This document shows, one piece after another, positions 16,545 through 26,284 of a stretch of DNA of 64,000 nucleotides (positions are counted from its first letter, which is position 1; each line of letters starts with the position of its first letter). Location of the stretch: the NCBI RefSeq assembly GCF_003326755.1, contig NZ_JPWH01000011.1:98710-162709 (forward strand). The letters run 5' to 3'. Both the position numbers and the translations under genes were made by a program. The DNA is from Thalassospira profundimaris. GTDB lineage: Bacteria > Pseudomonadota > Alphaproteobacteria > Rhodospirillales > Thalassospiraceae. Under the pieces are notes generated by a model. The model saw only the letters and a program-made list of their open reading frames with translations. It did no database searches and was not told the origin of the DNA.

Positions 16545-19500
16545 ATGAAAATAGCCGGGTTTATGGGAGCCATAATTTCACTTGATGTGGCCGCAAATGT
16601 TGCCGCCCTGATTGCCTGTGACAAAGTACCGGCAGCTGTTATTGCGCCAGACCGCCATGAAATGCAGGCAAATGCAGCATGGAGGGAAAGGTTTGACGGC
16701 TGTATTGAGGAAAGTGGCGTTTGGCACGATACCGGTAACACTGCGCATGTTGCCGCGATCATTGACAGGGCGTTGGCGTGCAAGGATCGACTGGAGCCAC
16801 AGGGTGATATCTTTGTGTTGCCGATTGAGGATCCGCAACGCGCGTATTTTATTGGCTGGTGGTTGCCCGCAGAGGGCGGAAACCTGATCCGTGTCATGGT
16901 GCTGGGGCAGCAGGACCGGCTGGTTTCATCGGGGCTGATGATTTCGCCCCTGCCGGTTTTGCTGTTAACCCCGGATGGGGAATTTTACCACGGCAATGCG
17001 GCTGCCGAACTGGTTGCCCTGGAAGTGGGCCTGCCCAATGTGGCCGCCCTGGCAAAGCCCAAGGACCAGCGCCCCCTGACCGGGCAGTCCGAGCCCGGTG
17101 AATATTTGCGTTCCGTGCATTATGGACAGCGGATTTTTCAATGGCGGCGGACGGAACTGCTGGATAATAGCGGGATTGCGCTGTTTGGCCGCGACTGTAC
17201 CCGGGAAGAAAGCTATCGCCGGGCACTGGAACATTCCGTGCAGGGAATTGTCGATCTGTCGCCGGACGGACGGTTGACATCGGTCAGCGAGGCCGTCGCC
17301 CCCCTGTTTGGTTATGACAGTACGATCGAGGTCAAGCGCGCCTATCTTGTTAATCCCGAACGGTTTTATGCCCGTGAAGATGACATGGCCGACCTGTTGC
17401 GGCAACTGGCACGCGGGAGGCCGTTTACCGGTCGCGAAGTTGAAATGCGCCGTCAGGATGGCAGCCAGATCTGGATCCGGATGAACGCCACCGTCATTTA
17501 TGGTGAAGGTGGCATTCTGCTGGGCTATAGCGTTACGTTGATAGACGTGACAAAAAGCCGCCAGGCCGAACATGACCTGCGTCGCCGTCAGGAACGGTAT
17601 CGGGCGCTGGTGCAAACGGCGGGCAGCGTGATCATGTTTCTGGATACTGAAGGCCGCATTCTGGAATATAACCGCGAAAGCGAATGGACATTTGGCTATT
17701 CGTGGATGGAGGCGGCAGGCCGCAACTTTTTTGATTTGCTGGTGGTGGAACGGGAAAGGCAGGCCGTTGCCCTGCGGATCAAACGCATGATTGCGGGCGA
17801 AATCATCAAGGATGAAGTGATTTCGATTTGTCGCAAGGATGGTGAGATCCGGCTGTTGCAGTGGAATGCGCGCGCCCATTTTGCCGAAAACGGCAATGTC
17901 GCCGGCGTGATTTGCATCGGCCAGGATGTGACCGAGAAAAACGCGGTCGAACGCGCCTTGCGGCTGGCGGAAGAAAAATATCGCGGCATTTTTGAAAATT
18001 CGGCCGAGGGACTTTATCAGGCAAAGCCCCTGGGGCAGCTTTTGTCGGCCAATCCGGCCTTTGTGGCCATTTTGGGTTATCGCAATGAAGAAGACCTGGT
18101 TGCGGATGAAAAAATGATCCGTGACGGGTTTTATTTGCAGGCAGGCATGCGGTTGCGTTTTACCGGGCGGTTGCTGCGCGACGGGGCGGTTCAGGGGTTC
18201 GAGGCCGAACTGCGCCGCAAGGATGGCCGGATTATCTGGATCGAGGAAAATGCCCGGCTGGTGCGTGACGAGCACGGGGTGCCGGTTTTGATCGAGGGAT
18301 CGATTACCGATATTACCGAGCGTAAAAGATCCGAAGCACGCATTCAGTTCCTGGCCCATCATGACGGGTTGACGGGGCTTCCCAACCGGACCCTGTTTCA
18401 GGAACGGATGAGCGATGCGGTCGCACGGTGCAAACGGGAAAATTGTGATTTTGCCCTGATGCTGTTTGATCTGGACAATTTCAAGGACATTAACGATACG
18501 CTGGGCCATCCGATTGGCGATTTGCTGTTGCAGGGTGTTGGCGAAAGGATGCGCGTGTGTTTGCGCAGCGACGATGTTGTCGCCCGCCTGGGCGGCGATG
18601 AATTTGCCGTTTTGATGTATGACCCGGGTTCGTCCTGTGACATTGCCAACGTTGCGCAGCAGTTGATCGAGCGGATTGGCGAACGGTTTGTGCTGGAAGG
18701 CAATGAGGTTACGGTTTCGACCTCGGTCGGGATTTGCCTGTATCCCCGTGACGGCAAGGACGAGAAAGACCTTTTGCGCAATGCGGATCTTGCACTTTAC
18801 TGTTCCAAGGCGGAGGGGCGGAACCGCTATCAGTTTTTCAGGGAACGCATGCAGCTTGATGTGCAGGAACGCAAGGCGCTGGAACGTGACCTGTCCTGTG
18901 CGATTGCCAATGGCGAATTCGAGGTGTTTTATCAACCGATTGTCGATGCGGCGGACCATCGGATTGTGGGCATGGAAGCCCTGGTGCGCTGGTTCCATCC
19001 CACCCGGGGGATGGTGAGCCCGGTTGAGTTTATTTCGGTGGCCGAACGCATGGGCATCATTGCCGAGGTCGGTAAATGGGTTTTGAATACCGCCTGTTTG
19101 CAAACCCGCAAATGGCGGGAGGCAGGGTTGGGCACGCTTTTGATTTCGGTAAATCTTTCGCCCATAGAACTGGCCCGACACGAAGATTTGCTCGAAAGTG
19201 TGGGGCATGTTCTGGAAAAAACCGGGCTTGATCCGCGCCAGTTGCAGCTTGAGGTGACGGAAGGGGCGATGATGGATAACCCGCGCGAGGCGGCGATTAC
19301 GCTGGGCATGTTGCGCAATCAGGGTATTCGCATTGCCATTGATGATTTTGGTACCGGTTATTCGTCGCTGGCCTATTTGAAACGGTTTCCCGTCGATAAA
19401 CTGAAAATTGACCGCTCCTTTGTGATTGATCTGGACCAGGAAGACGGCAATTCGGCGATTGTGCGGGCCGTGGTGTTTATGGCGCGGTCCTTTGGCATGA

Positions 19501-19670
19501 CAATCAATGCCGAGGGGATTGAAACCAAAAAGCAACTGGAGCGGATTTGTGCCGAGGGGGTGGATGAATTGCAGGGATTTTATTTCAGCAAACCGCTGCC
19601 CGCAGCAGAGATGGAAAAACTGCTAGAAGCACAGCGCAAGCGTGCCAGCACACCGGGCCTGGTCCATTAG
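16545..19670 (+). CDS. Multi-PAS GGDEF-EAL cyclic-di-GMP protein
   Basis: This 1041-residue cytoplasmic protein has an N-terminal PAS-like region (about 120-205) and three clearer PAS units starting near residues 221, 346 and 475. A GGDEF domain follows from 599 (motif LGGDEF near 682) and an EAL domain from 780 (EALVRW near 810, DDFGTGYSSL later). The I-site RSDD sits five residues before GGDEF, so product inhibition of a cyclase is possible. Both catalytic motifs look intact. There is no transmembrane segment, so it probably senses an internal signal such as redox or a ligand. The ribosome site before ATG 16545 is poor and ATG 16563 is an alternative. Its stop codon overlaps the stop of the convergent regulator gene. 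Confidence 0.93.
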   Translation: MKIAGFMGAIISLDVAANVAALIACDKVPAAVIAPDRHEMQANAAWRERFDGCIEESGVWHDTGNTAHVAAIIDRALACKDRLEPQGDIFVLPIEDPQRAYFIGWWLPAEGGNLIRVMVLGQQDRLVSSGLMISPLPVLLLTPDGEFYHGNAAAELVALEVGLPNVAALAKPKDQRPLTGQSEPGEYLRSVHYGQRIFQWRRTELLDNSGIALFGRDCTREESYRRALEHSVQGIVDLSPDGRLTSVSEAVAPLFGYDSTIEVKRAYLVNPERFYAREDDMADLLRQLARGRPFTGREVEMRRQDGSQIWIRMNATVIYGEGGILLGYSVTLIDVTKSRQAEHDLRRRQERYRALVQTAGSVIMFLDTEGRILEYNRESEWTFGYSWMEAAGRNFFDLLVVERERQAVALRIKRMIAGEIIKDEVISICRKDGEIRLLQWNARAHFAENGNVAGVICIGQDVTEKNAVERALRLAEEKYRGIFENSAEGLYQAKPLGQLLSANPAFVAILGYRNEEDLVADEKMIRDGFYLQAGMRLRFTGRLLRDGAVQGFEAELRRKDGRIIWIEENARLVRDEHGVPVLIEGSITDITERKRSEARIQFLAHHDGLTGLPNRTLFQERMSDAVARCKRENCDFALMLFDLDNFKDINDTLGHPIGDLLLQGVGERMRVCLRSDDVVARLGGDEFAVLMYDPGSSCDIANVAQQLIERIGERFVLEGNEVTVSTSVGICLYPRDGKDEKDLLRNADLALYCSKAEGRNRYQFFRERMQLDVQERKALERDLSCAIANGEFEVFYQPIVDAADHRIVGMEALVRWFHPTRGMVSPVEFISVAERMGIIAEVGKWVLNTACLQTRKWREAGLGTLLISVNLSPIELARHEDLLESVGHVLEKTGLDPRQLQLEVTEGAMMDNPREAAITLGMLRNQGIRIAIDDFGTGYSSLAYLKRFPVDKLKIDRSFVIDLDQEDGNSAIVRAVVFMARSFGMTINAEGIETKKQLERICAEGVDELQGFYFSKPLPAAEMEKLLEAQRKRASTPGLVH

Positions 19671-20416
19671 GGATTTGGCGGCAGCGCGTTTTTGGCGCTG
19701 CGTCGGCTCAACCAGGCCTGAAGCTCTTTTTCGGCGGAAGAAAGTCCCTCGCGATTGATGATTTTGCGCGCGATGGCGTTGGAAACAGCGCGGGCGCGTT
19801 TATTGAGCACAATCCCCATTTCATTTTGATCCAGCGCCCCGACATCAAGCTTGTCATACAGCGACAAAAGACGGTTTTGCACGGTGCGGAGCGATAATTT
19901 GCGCCGGGTGGCAATGGCCTTGTCGGGCAGGCCCAAGGCAATATCAAGCAGGATGGTATATTCAAATTCGGTCAGCGCACTGCGCGATCGCATTTGCCGG
20001 TTCTGGATTTGATGGACCTCGCGGTCCACGACAATCTGGGCTTCGATCAAGACGGCGCGCAGGGCCAGGCGCAGCCTTTCCTCGGTTGCGGTTTTAAGGA
20101 CATAGCCATAGGTGGCCTCGCCCGGTACAATATTGGCAATGCCCCGCAAATAGGCCTCGTCGGAATAGTTTGACCAGAACAGAATGCGGGTTTCCGGGCA
20201 GCGCGCCCAGATAAGGCGTGCTGCTTCGATGCCGTTTTGCTCTTTCATGCGCAAATCCATCACAATCGCCGTGATTTTATGCGCACGTGCCAGTTCCTCG
20301 CCTTCTCGCCCGTCGCGGGCCAGCAGGATTTCGTTACATTCCGGCAGGGCATTTTCGACAATTTCGTGCAGGAAATCGGCGTGCATTTTATCGTCTTCAA
20401 CCAGCAGTATTTTCAT
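19667..20416 (-). CDS. NarL/FixJ-type response regulator
   Basis: This 249-residue protein has a receiver domain (MKILLVEDDKMHADF; phospho-acceptor Asp in VMDLRMKEQNG near residue 56; conserved Lys in YVLKTA) and a C-terminal LuxR-type helix-turn-helix (IALGLPDKAIATRRKLSLRTVQNRL). The start at 20416 lies inside the 3' end of the kinase gene, overlapping it by 20 bases, so the pair is an operon and probably translationally coupled. The long upstream frame extension to 20866 is a shadow of the kinase. The divergent sugar ABC operon is its most likely target. Confidence 0.9.
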   Translation of the reverse strand: MKILLVEDDKMHADFLHEIVENALPECNEILLARDGREGEELARAHKITAIVMDLRMKEQNGIEAARLIWARCPETRILFWSNYSDEAYLRGIANIVPGEATYGYVLKTATEERLRLALRAVLIEAQIVVDREVHQIQNRQMRSRSALTEFEYTILLDIALGLPDKAIATRRKLSLRTVQNRLLSLYDKLDVGALDQNEMGIVLNKRARAVSNAIARKIINREGLSSAEKELQAWLSRRSAKNALPPNP

Positions 20417-21611
20417 CGCCTGACCTTGTGGTGTTCTGGCCCGCGCCGGGCAGCCTGAGGGTGATTTGCGTGCCGTTTTCGGTGCGGATGTGATAGTCCG
20501 CGCCGATGAGCCGGGCGCGGGTTTTGATGTGCGCCAGGCCGCCGCCGGGCTTGCGGCGGGCGGTATTGGCGGTATTGAATGTGCCATCATCCGCAATGGT
20601 GATTTCCAGGCAATGGCTGGCATCGGCGCGCACGCAAACGGCAATATGGTGTGCGCCCGAATGCAGGACGGCATTGTTGATCGCCTCCTGGCAGATGCGG
20701 AAAATGGCAATGCGGATGGTTTCGGGCAGGGCATCGACCGCGCCACTGGTATGGTCATCGACACTGAATCGCAGGGGGCTTTCCGGGCTGATGGCGCGTT
20801 CAAGATGGGTGGCAATTGCGTGATGAAACCCGAACAGTTCAAGGATGGAGGGGATGGAGGTATCAATAATCCCGCGCAAATCCTGGATCATGTTCTGGAT
20901 TTGCTGTTGTAAATGATGATGCTGGTCAATGGTCAGGCCCGGATGAATGTCGCGGGCAATGCGCGTCAGGTCGGCCAGGGTCTGATCGTGCAGATCCATG
21001 CCAATGCGCTGGCGTTCGGCCTCGAGCGCATCGGTCAGGCTAAGTGCGCCCAGGCGCAAACCTTCCTCGCGGGCCAGAATTTCGGCGCGAAAGATGGCTT
21101 CCTTGTTGGCCTTTTCACTGGCGCGCAAGGCGTAAAAATAGGGGGCCAGAATATCGGCAAGAATGCGCATCTGTTCGACATGGCTGTGGTCATAGAAATT
21201 TTCTTTTGTCGATGAACAGTTGAGCGAGCCAATGACTTCGCCCAGAACCTTCATCGCCACATTCACCCGGCTGCGAAATTCGTGATGCAGGATGGGGGCA
21301 CTGACGGCATCGGGAAAAATATAGCGCGGATCCTTCAGCGCATTGCCGGTCAGAAGATGGTCGGTTTTGCCATAAAGAATATCGCGCACCGGCGAGAGCC
21401 TGACGGCAGAACGCGAGGTGCTCCAGCTTGTTTGCAGACCGATTTCATAGGAAGTGTTCCAGGTTTTGCCCTCGTCGATCAGGCAGACATCCAGATGATC
21501 GAATTCGATGATCTTTTCGATTTCCGATTTGACCGACTGCAAGGCGGAATTAATATCGAGATTGCCAGCCAGCAAATTGGAAATGCGCAGATAGTGGGCA
21601 AGCTCCGACAT
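20397..21611 (-). CDS. GAF-domain sensor histidine kinase (HisKA_3 type)
   Basis: This 404-residue soluble kinase has a GAF-like sensor domain (about 20-165), then a coiled helix and the HisKA_3 box ERQRIGMDLHDQTLADL with the phospho-acceptor His followed by Asp. A HATPase domain follows (CQEAINNAVLHSGA as N-box, then IADDG and GGGLAHIKTRA). HisKA_3 kinases pair with NarL-type regulators, which matches its overlapping partner. No membrane segment is seen, so the signal is probably intracellular. It is divergent from the sugar ABC transporter operon, which suggests it controls uptake. Confidence 0.9.
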   Translation of the reverse strand: MSELAHYLRISNLLAGNLDINSALQSVKSEIEKIIEFDHLDVCLIDEGKTWNTSYEIGLQTSWSTSRSAVRLSPVRDILYGKTDHLLTGNALKDPRYIFPDAVSAPILHHEFRSRVNVAMKVLGEVIGSLNCSSTKENFYDHSHVEQMRILADILAPYFYALRASEKANKEAIFRAEILAREEGLRLGALSLTDALEAERQRIGMDLHDQTLADLTRIARDIHPGLTIDQHHHLQQQIQNMIQDLRGIIDTSIPSILELFGFHHAIATHLERAISPESPLRFSVDDHTSGAVDALPETIRIAIFRICQEAINNAVLHSGAHHIAVCVRADASHCLEITIADDGTFNTANTARRKPGGGLAHIKTRARLIGADYHIRTENGTQITLRLPGAGQNTTRSGDENTAG

Positions 21612-21659
21612 GTTGTGTTTCCTCCTGCGCCGATCATAGGCGGGCGGGAAGAAATTGTC

Positions 21660-21696
21660 TTGCGGGTTTACGCAAGGGTGTTGCGGGAACCCGCAA
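21660..21696. promoter_or_regulatory. Two tandem inverted-repeat boxes between the kinase and sugar ABC operons
   Basis: TTGCGGG-N4-CGCAA occurs at 21660-21675 and again at 21681-21696. The start-to-start distance is 21 bp, two turns of B-DNA, so a dimer pair could bind one face. They lie 49 bases from the kinase start and about 157 bases from the ABC binding-protein start. I infer that they are sites for the adjacent NarL-type regulator. Confidence 0.5.
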
Positions 21697-21852
21697 AGCG
21701 GGTGCGGTGTGCGCTCTTTACGATTTTGTTGCCATAACGGTAAATCATCATCCTGAAAATAAAAACAAGATACTGCCGTGCCCGAACAGGTGCGGACAAG
21801 GTGATATAACCGGTATTGACCAAGACGTGCGCTGTCACGTCAGGGAGGAAAA

Positions 21853-22866
21853 ATGAAATTCAAGATGATGCTTCTGGGCATGATTGCCGGAACGACAATT
21901 TTGGCATCTGGCCATGCAATGGCCGATACAGCCGATAAACGGATTGCCTTTTCAAACAACTATGCCGGTAATTCCTGGCGCCAGGCCATGCTGCAAAGCT
22001 GGGACAAGGTCACGGGTGAAGCGGTAAAAACCGGCGTTGTGGCCGCAGCGGATGCCTTTACCACATCGGAAAACCAGGCAACGGAACAGGCGGCGCAAAT
22101 TCAGAACATGATTTTGCAGGGCTATGACGCGATTGTGGTGGATGCCGCATCGCCAACCGCGATTAACGGTGCTGTGCGTGAAGCCTGTGATGCCGGGATT
22201 ACCGTGGTGTCCTTTGACGGGATTGTCACCGAACCCTGCGCTTGGCGCATTGCGGTGGATTTCCGCCAGATGGGCCGTGAACAGATCAAATATCTGGAAA
22301 AACGTTATCCCGATGGCGGCAACCTTTTGGAAATTCGCGGTTTGGCCGGGGTTTTCGTCGACGATGAAATCAGCGCGGGCATCCATGAAGCGGTTAAGGA
22401 TACCAAATTTAAAATTGTCGGTTCCGTGCATGGCGACTGGGCCCAGGATGTGGCGCAAAAGGCGGTTGCCGGTATTTTGCCAAGCCTGCCCGACATTACC
22501 GCCGTTGTGACCCAGGGTGGCGATGGTTATGGCGCGGCGCGGGCCTTTGCTGCCGCCAACCGGCCGATGCCAACCATTATTATGGGCAACCGCCAGGACG
22601 AACTGAAATGGTGGTCCGAACAGCATGCCAAAAACGGCTATGAAACCACCTCGCTGTCGATTGCACCGGGGGTAAGCACCCTGGCATTCTGGGTCGCCCA
22701 GCAGGTGCTGGATGGCAAGGAAGTGCCCAAGGACCTGACCGTGCCGTTCCTGCGGGTGGATCAGGATAACCTTGAAGAGATGCTGGCAAAGACCCCGGAA
22801 GGGTCGGTTGCCAATGTTGAATATTCCCTTGAAGACGCACAGAACCTGATCAAGTCAGCGAAGTAA
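21853..22866 (+). CDS. Sugar ABC transporter, periplasmic substrate-binding protein
   Basis: This 337-residue protein has a signal peptide (residues 1-24, ending AMA) and the ribose-binding-like fold of PBP type I: RIAFSNNYAGNSWRQAML, AAQIQNMILQGYDAIVVDAASPTAI and ACDAGITVVSFDGIV. It delivers a sugar or polyol to the permeases encoded downstream. The ligand is not identifiable from sequence. GGGAGGAAAA precedes the ATG. It is the first gene of a tightly packed five-gene operon. Confidence 0.92.
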   Translation: MKFKMMLLGMIAGTTILASGHAMADTADKRIAFSNNYAGNSWRQAMLQSWDKVTGEAVKTGVVAAADAFTTSENQATEQAAQIQNMILQGYDAIVVDAASPTAINGAVREACDAGITVVSFDGIVTEPCAWRIAVDFRQMGREQIKYLEKRYPDGGNLLEIRGLAGVFVDDEISAGIHEAVKDTKFKIVGSVHGDWAQDVAQKAVAGILPSLPDITAVVTQGGDGYGAARAFAAANRPMPTIIMGNRQDELKWWSEQHAKNGYETTSLSIAPGVSTLAFWVAQQVLDGKEVPKDLTVPFLRVDQDNLEEMLAKTPEGSVANVEYSLEDAQNLIKSAK

Positions 22867-22878
22867 GGTGACAGGATT

Positions 22879-24366
22879 ATGGCGGTAAACCGCAAGGAGA
22901 AGGGCGGGATCGGCACCGGGGAGGTGCCGATCATTTCCCTGGCCGGTATTGGTGTGTCTTTTGGGCCGGTTCGGGCGTTAAGCGATGTGGCCCTGGATAT
23001 TCTGCCGGGCGAATGTGTGGGGGTGGTCGGCCATAACGGGGCGGGCAAGTCCACGCTGGTGAATGTGATTAATGGTCGTTTGTCGCCAACAGCGGGCGAT
23101 GCCCGTTATGACGGGGCGGAAAGCAGGGCCGATTTTCGCAACGGGCAGCGGGCACGCCAGGCGGGCATTCGCAGTGTGTTTCAGGAACTGTCACTATGTC
23201 CGAATTTGACCGTGCTGGAAAATATGCGCATTCCCTATCGCAATATGCCGTGGCGCAATTGGCGCGGGAATGCGGCCAGTGCGGTGCGGATGGCCCTGGA
23301 TGCGGTTTTTCCCGGTCACGGTATTGATCCCTATTGTGTGGTCGGCGACCTGTCGATTGCCGAACGGCAGATGGTGGAAATTGCCATTGCCTTTTCAAGG
23401 CGTGACATTGATGCACGACTGGTGATTTTGGATGAACCGACATCATCGCTGGATGGCGCGATTGCCGACCAGTTGCTGGCTTATATCAAAAAGTTCTGTG
23501 CTGATGGCGGATCGGTGATTTTCATTTCCCATATGCTGGGCGAGATTTTTGACGTTGCCACCCGCATGGTGGTGATGAAAGACGGGCGCATTATTGCCAA
23601 TGATGATGCGAAAAACTTTACCCGTGACAGCCTGGTGGATGCGATGGGCCATGTGGTGCCCGATGGGGCCGAAAATGGCGAAGGGCGCAAACAGCGCGAA
23701 CTGGGCGAAGACGTTTTGCGCATGAAAAATGGCCTGTCGGCGCGCAAGGGCGAAATTGTCGGTTTGGCGGGCCTTGCCGGGCACGGCCAGGCCGAGGCGC
23801 TGGCACAGTGTTATCTGGAACGGTCATCGGACTGGCGGGCAAACCGGGCGCCTGCGGTGGTGTTTGTCGCCGGGGACCGGGCGCGCGATGGCGTGATGCC
23901 GTTATGGTCGATCCTGCGCAATTTGAGTTTGCAAACCCTGGTAGAATTCAGCCGGTCCTTTTTGGTGGACCGTGCAGCCGAGAAAAAGCTGGCGCAGGAT
24001 TGGCACCGGAAAATCAAAATCAAGACCGATGACCTTGATAGCTCGATTTTGTCGCTGTCGGGCGGTAATCAGCAAAAGGTGCTGTTTTCCCGTGCGCTGG
24101 CATCCTCTGCCCCGATTGTGGTGATGGACGACCCGATGCGCGGTGTGGATGTGGGCACGAAAAAGGAAGTGTACCGCATGGTGCGCGAGGAGGCCGAAAA
24201 GGGCCGGACTTTCCTGTGGTATTCGACGGAAACCGACGAAATTTTGGAATGTGACCGGGTTTTTGTGTTTCGTGACGGTGAAATTGCCGCCGAACTGACC
24301 GGGGATGCCATTACCGAAGAAAACATGCTGCGTGCATCGTTCGAGATGGAGGAGGCCGCATCATGA
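22879..24366 (+). CDS. Sugar ABC transporter, double ATPase subunit (RbsA/XylG-like)
   Basis: This 495-residue protein is a fusion of two ABC ATPase domains, as in RbsA, XylG and MglA. The first has an intact Walker A (GHNGAGKST), a signature variant DLSIAERQMVEIA and Walker B VILDEPTSSLD. The second has a degenerate Walker A (LAGHGQAE, no GKS/T) but a good signature LSGGNQQKV and MDDPMRGVDVG, which is normal for this family. It energises the two permeases that follow. The next gene starts within its stop (ATGA). Confidence 0.93.
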   Translation: MAVNRKEKGGIGTGEVPIISLAGIGVSFGPVRALSDVALDILPGECVGVVGHNGAGKSTLVNVINGRLSPTAGDARYDGAESRADFRNGQRARQAGIRSVFQELSLCPNLTVLENMRIPYRNMPWRNWRGNAASAVRMALDAVFPGHGIDPYCVVGDLSIAERQMVEIAIAFSRRDIDARLVILDEPTSSLDGAIADQLLAYIKKFCADGGSVIFISHMLGEIFDVATRMVVMKDGRIIANDDAKNFTRDSLVDAMGHVVPDGAENGEGRKQRELGEDVLRMKNGLSARKGEIVGLAGLAGHGQAEALAQCYLERSSDWRANRAPAVVFVAGDRARDGVMPLWSILRNLSLQTLVEFSRSFLVDRAAEKKLAQDWHRKIKIKTDDLDSSILSLSGGNQQKVLFSRALASSAPIVVMDDPMRGVDVGTKKEVYRMVREEAEKGRTFLWYSTETDEILECDRVFVFRDGEIAAELTGDAITEENMLRASFEMEEAAS

Positions 24367-25289
24367 ACCGTGATCATTTGCGTATTTTGCTGCCGGTTTT
24401 GTCGCTGGGTTTGTTGCTGGCAGCGGTGTTTTACCTGCAACCCCGCGCCATGAGCTATTTCGGGCTTAACCTGCTGTTTAACCTGGCGGTGCCGGTGGCG
24501 CTGGCAACCATCGCCCAGATGATGATTTTGATGGTCAATGACATTGATTTGTCGATTGGCACCTTCGTTAGTTTTTGTGCCTGTGTGACCGCCACCTTTG
24601 TGCAAAGTGATCCGGTAACGGGCTATGCCATGCTGCTGGGGGCAATTGCGGTTTATGCGGCGATGGGGGCGATTATCCATGCCCGTGGGCTGCCTGCCAT
24701 TGTCGTCACATTGGGCATGTCGTTTTTCTGGTCGGGTATGGCGATTTTGATTTTGCCGTCGCCCGGCGGGTCGGCCCCGGCATGGTTGAATGCGATGATG
24801 AAGGCCAAGCCGCCCCTGGTGCCGGTGGCGATTATTGCGCCCATCGTGATTGGGCTGATCATGCATTATTTCATCAAACGGTCCTCGCTGGGGGTGTTGT
24901 TGCGCGGTGTTGGCGGTAACAGCCAGGCCATTGACCGGGCAGGATGGTCCGTTTTGGGCCTGAAGGCGACGGCCTATGGCATTGCCGGGCTGTTCGGGGT
25001 TTTGTCGGGCATGGCGCTGGTGGGGTTAACCACCTCGGCCGATGCCAATATTGCCCTGCGTTACACCCTGTTATCGATTGCCGGGGTGATTTTGGGCGGT
25101 GGTGAATTTACCGGCGGGCGGGTATCGCCCATCGGGGCGGTGATCGGGGCGATGACCCTGACGCTGGCGGCCAGTTTCCTGTCCTTTTTGCATTTGTCAT
25201 CGGACTGGCAGATTGGCGCACAGGGGGCGATCCTGATTTTGGTTCTGGCGGTGCGCCTTGTCTTTACCCGTCGGGAGGCCTTGGCATGA
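24363..25289 (+). CDS. Sugar ABC transporter permease 1 (RbsC-like)
   Basis: This 308-residue polytopic membrane protein is of the BPD_transp_2 family: VNDIDLSIGTFVSF and GGNSQAIDRAGWSVLGLKATAYGIAGLFGVLSG are the family's conserved cytoplasmic loops. It overlaps the ATPase gene and the next permease gene by 4 bases each. It forms a heterodimeric channel with the following permease. Confidence 0.92.
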   Translation: MNRDHLRILLPVLSLGLLLAAVFYLQPRAMSYFGLNLLFNLAVPVALATIAQMMILMVNDIDLSIGTFVSFCACVTATFVQSDPVTGYAMLLGAIAVYAAMGAIIHARGLPAIVVTLGMSFFWSGMAILILPSPGGSAPAWLNAMMKAKPPLVPVAIIAPIVIGLIMHYFIKRSSLGVLLRGVGGNSQAIDRAGWSVLGLKATAYGIAGLFGVLSGMALVGLTTSADANIALRYTLLSIAGVILGGGEFTGGRVSPIGAVIGAMTLTLAASFLSFLHLSSDWQIGAQGAILILVLAVRLVFTRREALA

Positions 25290-26284
25290 GTGTTGAAAAT
25301 AATGTGCAAAATACTGCCCCGCGCGGTGTGACGGCGCTTTTGGGCCTGGTATCGCGCAAGGCGTGGATATGGGCCTGGCTGGCCGCCGGGGCGACATTTA
25401 TTGCCGCGATGATGGCCGGGTCCGGCGGCGGGGCCGAGGCCGGGTCGCTGTTATATGCGGCCTTTACCTTTGCCGCCTTTACCGTGATTGTCGGCATTGG
25501 TCAGATGTTTGTTGTGACATTGGGGCCGGGCAATGTGGACCTTTCGATACCCGCGACCATGACACTGGCCGGCACGGTGGCCCTGAAATTTATGGCAAGC
25601 GACGGATCACTGGTGGTGCCGGGGTTGTTGATTGCCATTGGTGTGGGCCTAGGCTGCGGGTTGTTTAATTTCGGCCTGATTTTGCTGATGCGTATTCCGC
25701 CGATCATTGCCACTTTGGCGTCGTCCTTTTTGTTTCAGTCGGTGGCGATCTGGTCCAACCGGGGCTTGCGCATTAAACCGCCCGAAGGCCTGGCTGATTT
25801 TGCCACTGGCGGGACGCTGGGTATTCCCAATGTGGCGCTGGTCGCACTGGGTGTATCGGTGCTGGCATGGGTTGTTCTGGAACGTGCAATTATGGGCCGC
25901 TGGATTTTGGCAAGCGGGCAGAACAAACGGGCCGCCCGCCTGGGCGGTGTGCCGGTGACGGCGGTGCATTTTGGCGTTTATGTTGGCTGTGCGGTGCTGG
26001 CCGGGTTTACCGGATTTTTGCTGGCGAGTTTTTCGGGCGGGGCAAACCTGAATATGGGTACCGAATATATGCTGATGTCGATTGCGGTGGTTGTGATTGG
26101 CGGGTCCTCTATTGCCGGGGGCAATTCAAATGTGCCTGGCATCTGGGCGGCAGCTTTGTTCATGTTTTTGCTGGTATCGATGTTGAATTCCTATGGCTTG
26201 GGTGCTGGTGTGCGCCTGATTTTGACCGGGCTGATCATTGTGTCGGTGGTGGTGCTGGCCAGTAAAAAAGGAGGCAGGGTATGA
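25286..26284 (+). CDS. Sugar ABC transporter permease 2 (RbsC-like)
   Basis: This 332-residue membrane protein is homologous to the preceding permease, with GPGNVDLSIPATMTLAG, ASGQNKRAARLGGVPVTAVHFGVYVGCAVLAGFTG split across two conserved loops, and a Gly-rich motif near the C-terminus (VVVIGGSSIAGGNSNVPG). Its N-terminus has about 35 extra polar residues before the first membrane segment. It overlaps both neighbours by 4 bases, so the operon is translationally coupled. Confidence 0.92.
   Translation: MSVENNVQNTAPRGVTALLGLVSRKAWIWAWLAAGATFIAAMMAGSGGGAEAGSLLYAAFTFAAFTVIVGIGQMFVVTLGPGNVDLSIPATMTLAGTVALKFMASDGSLVVPGLLIAIGVGLGCGLFNFGLILLMRIPPIIATLASSFLFQSVAIWSNRGLRIKPPEGLADFATGGTLGIPNVALVALGVSVLAWVVLERAIMGRWILASGQNKRAARLGGVPVTAVHFGVYVGCAVLAGFTGFLLASFSGGANLNMGTEYMLMSIAVVVIGGSSIAGGNSNVPGIWAAALFMFLLVSMLNSYGLGAGVRLILTGLIIVSVVVLASKKGGRV

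Noticed and set aside
16169..16897. 242-codon minus-strand frame upstream of the PAS-GGDEF-EAL gene
   Set aside because: It crosses the intergenic region into the gene; there is no ribosome site, it has mixed composition and no family.
16965..19535. 856-codon minus-strand open frame antisense to the PAS-GGDEF-EAL gene
   Set aside because: It mirrors the third-position bias of the real gene on the other strand; its translation is rich in His, Asn, Gln and Gly, with no domain.
20417..20866. Upstream extension of the response-regulator frame to 20866
   Set aside because: It lies inside the kinase gene, and the receiver domain begins exactly at the ATG at 20416.
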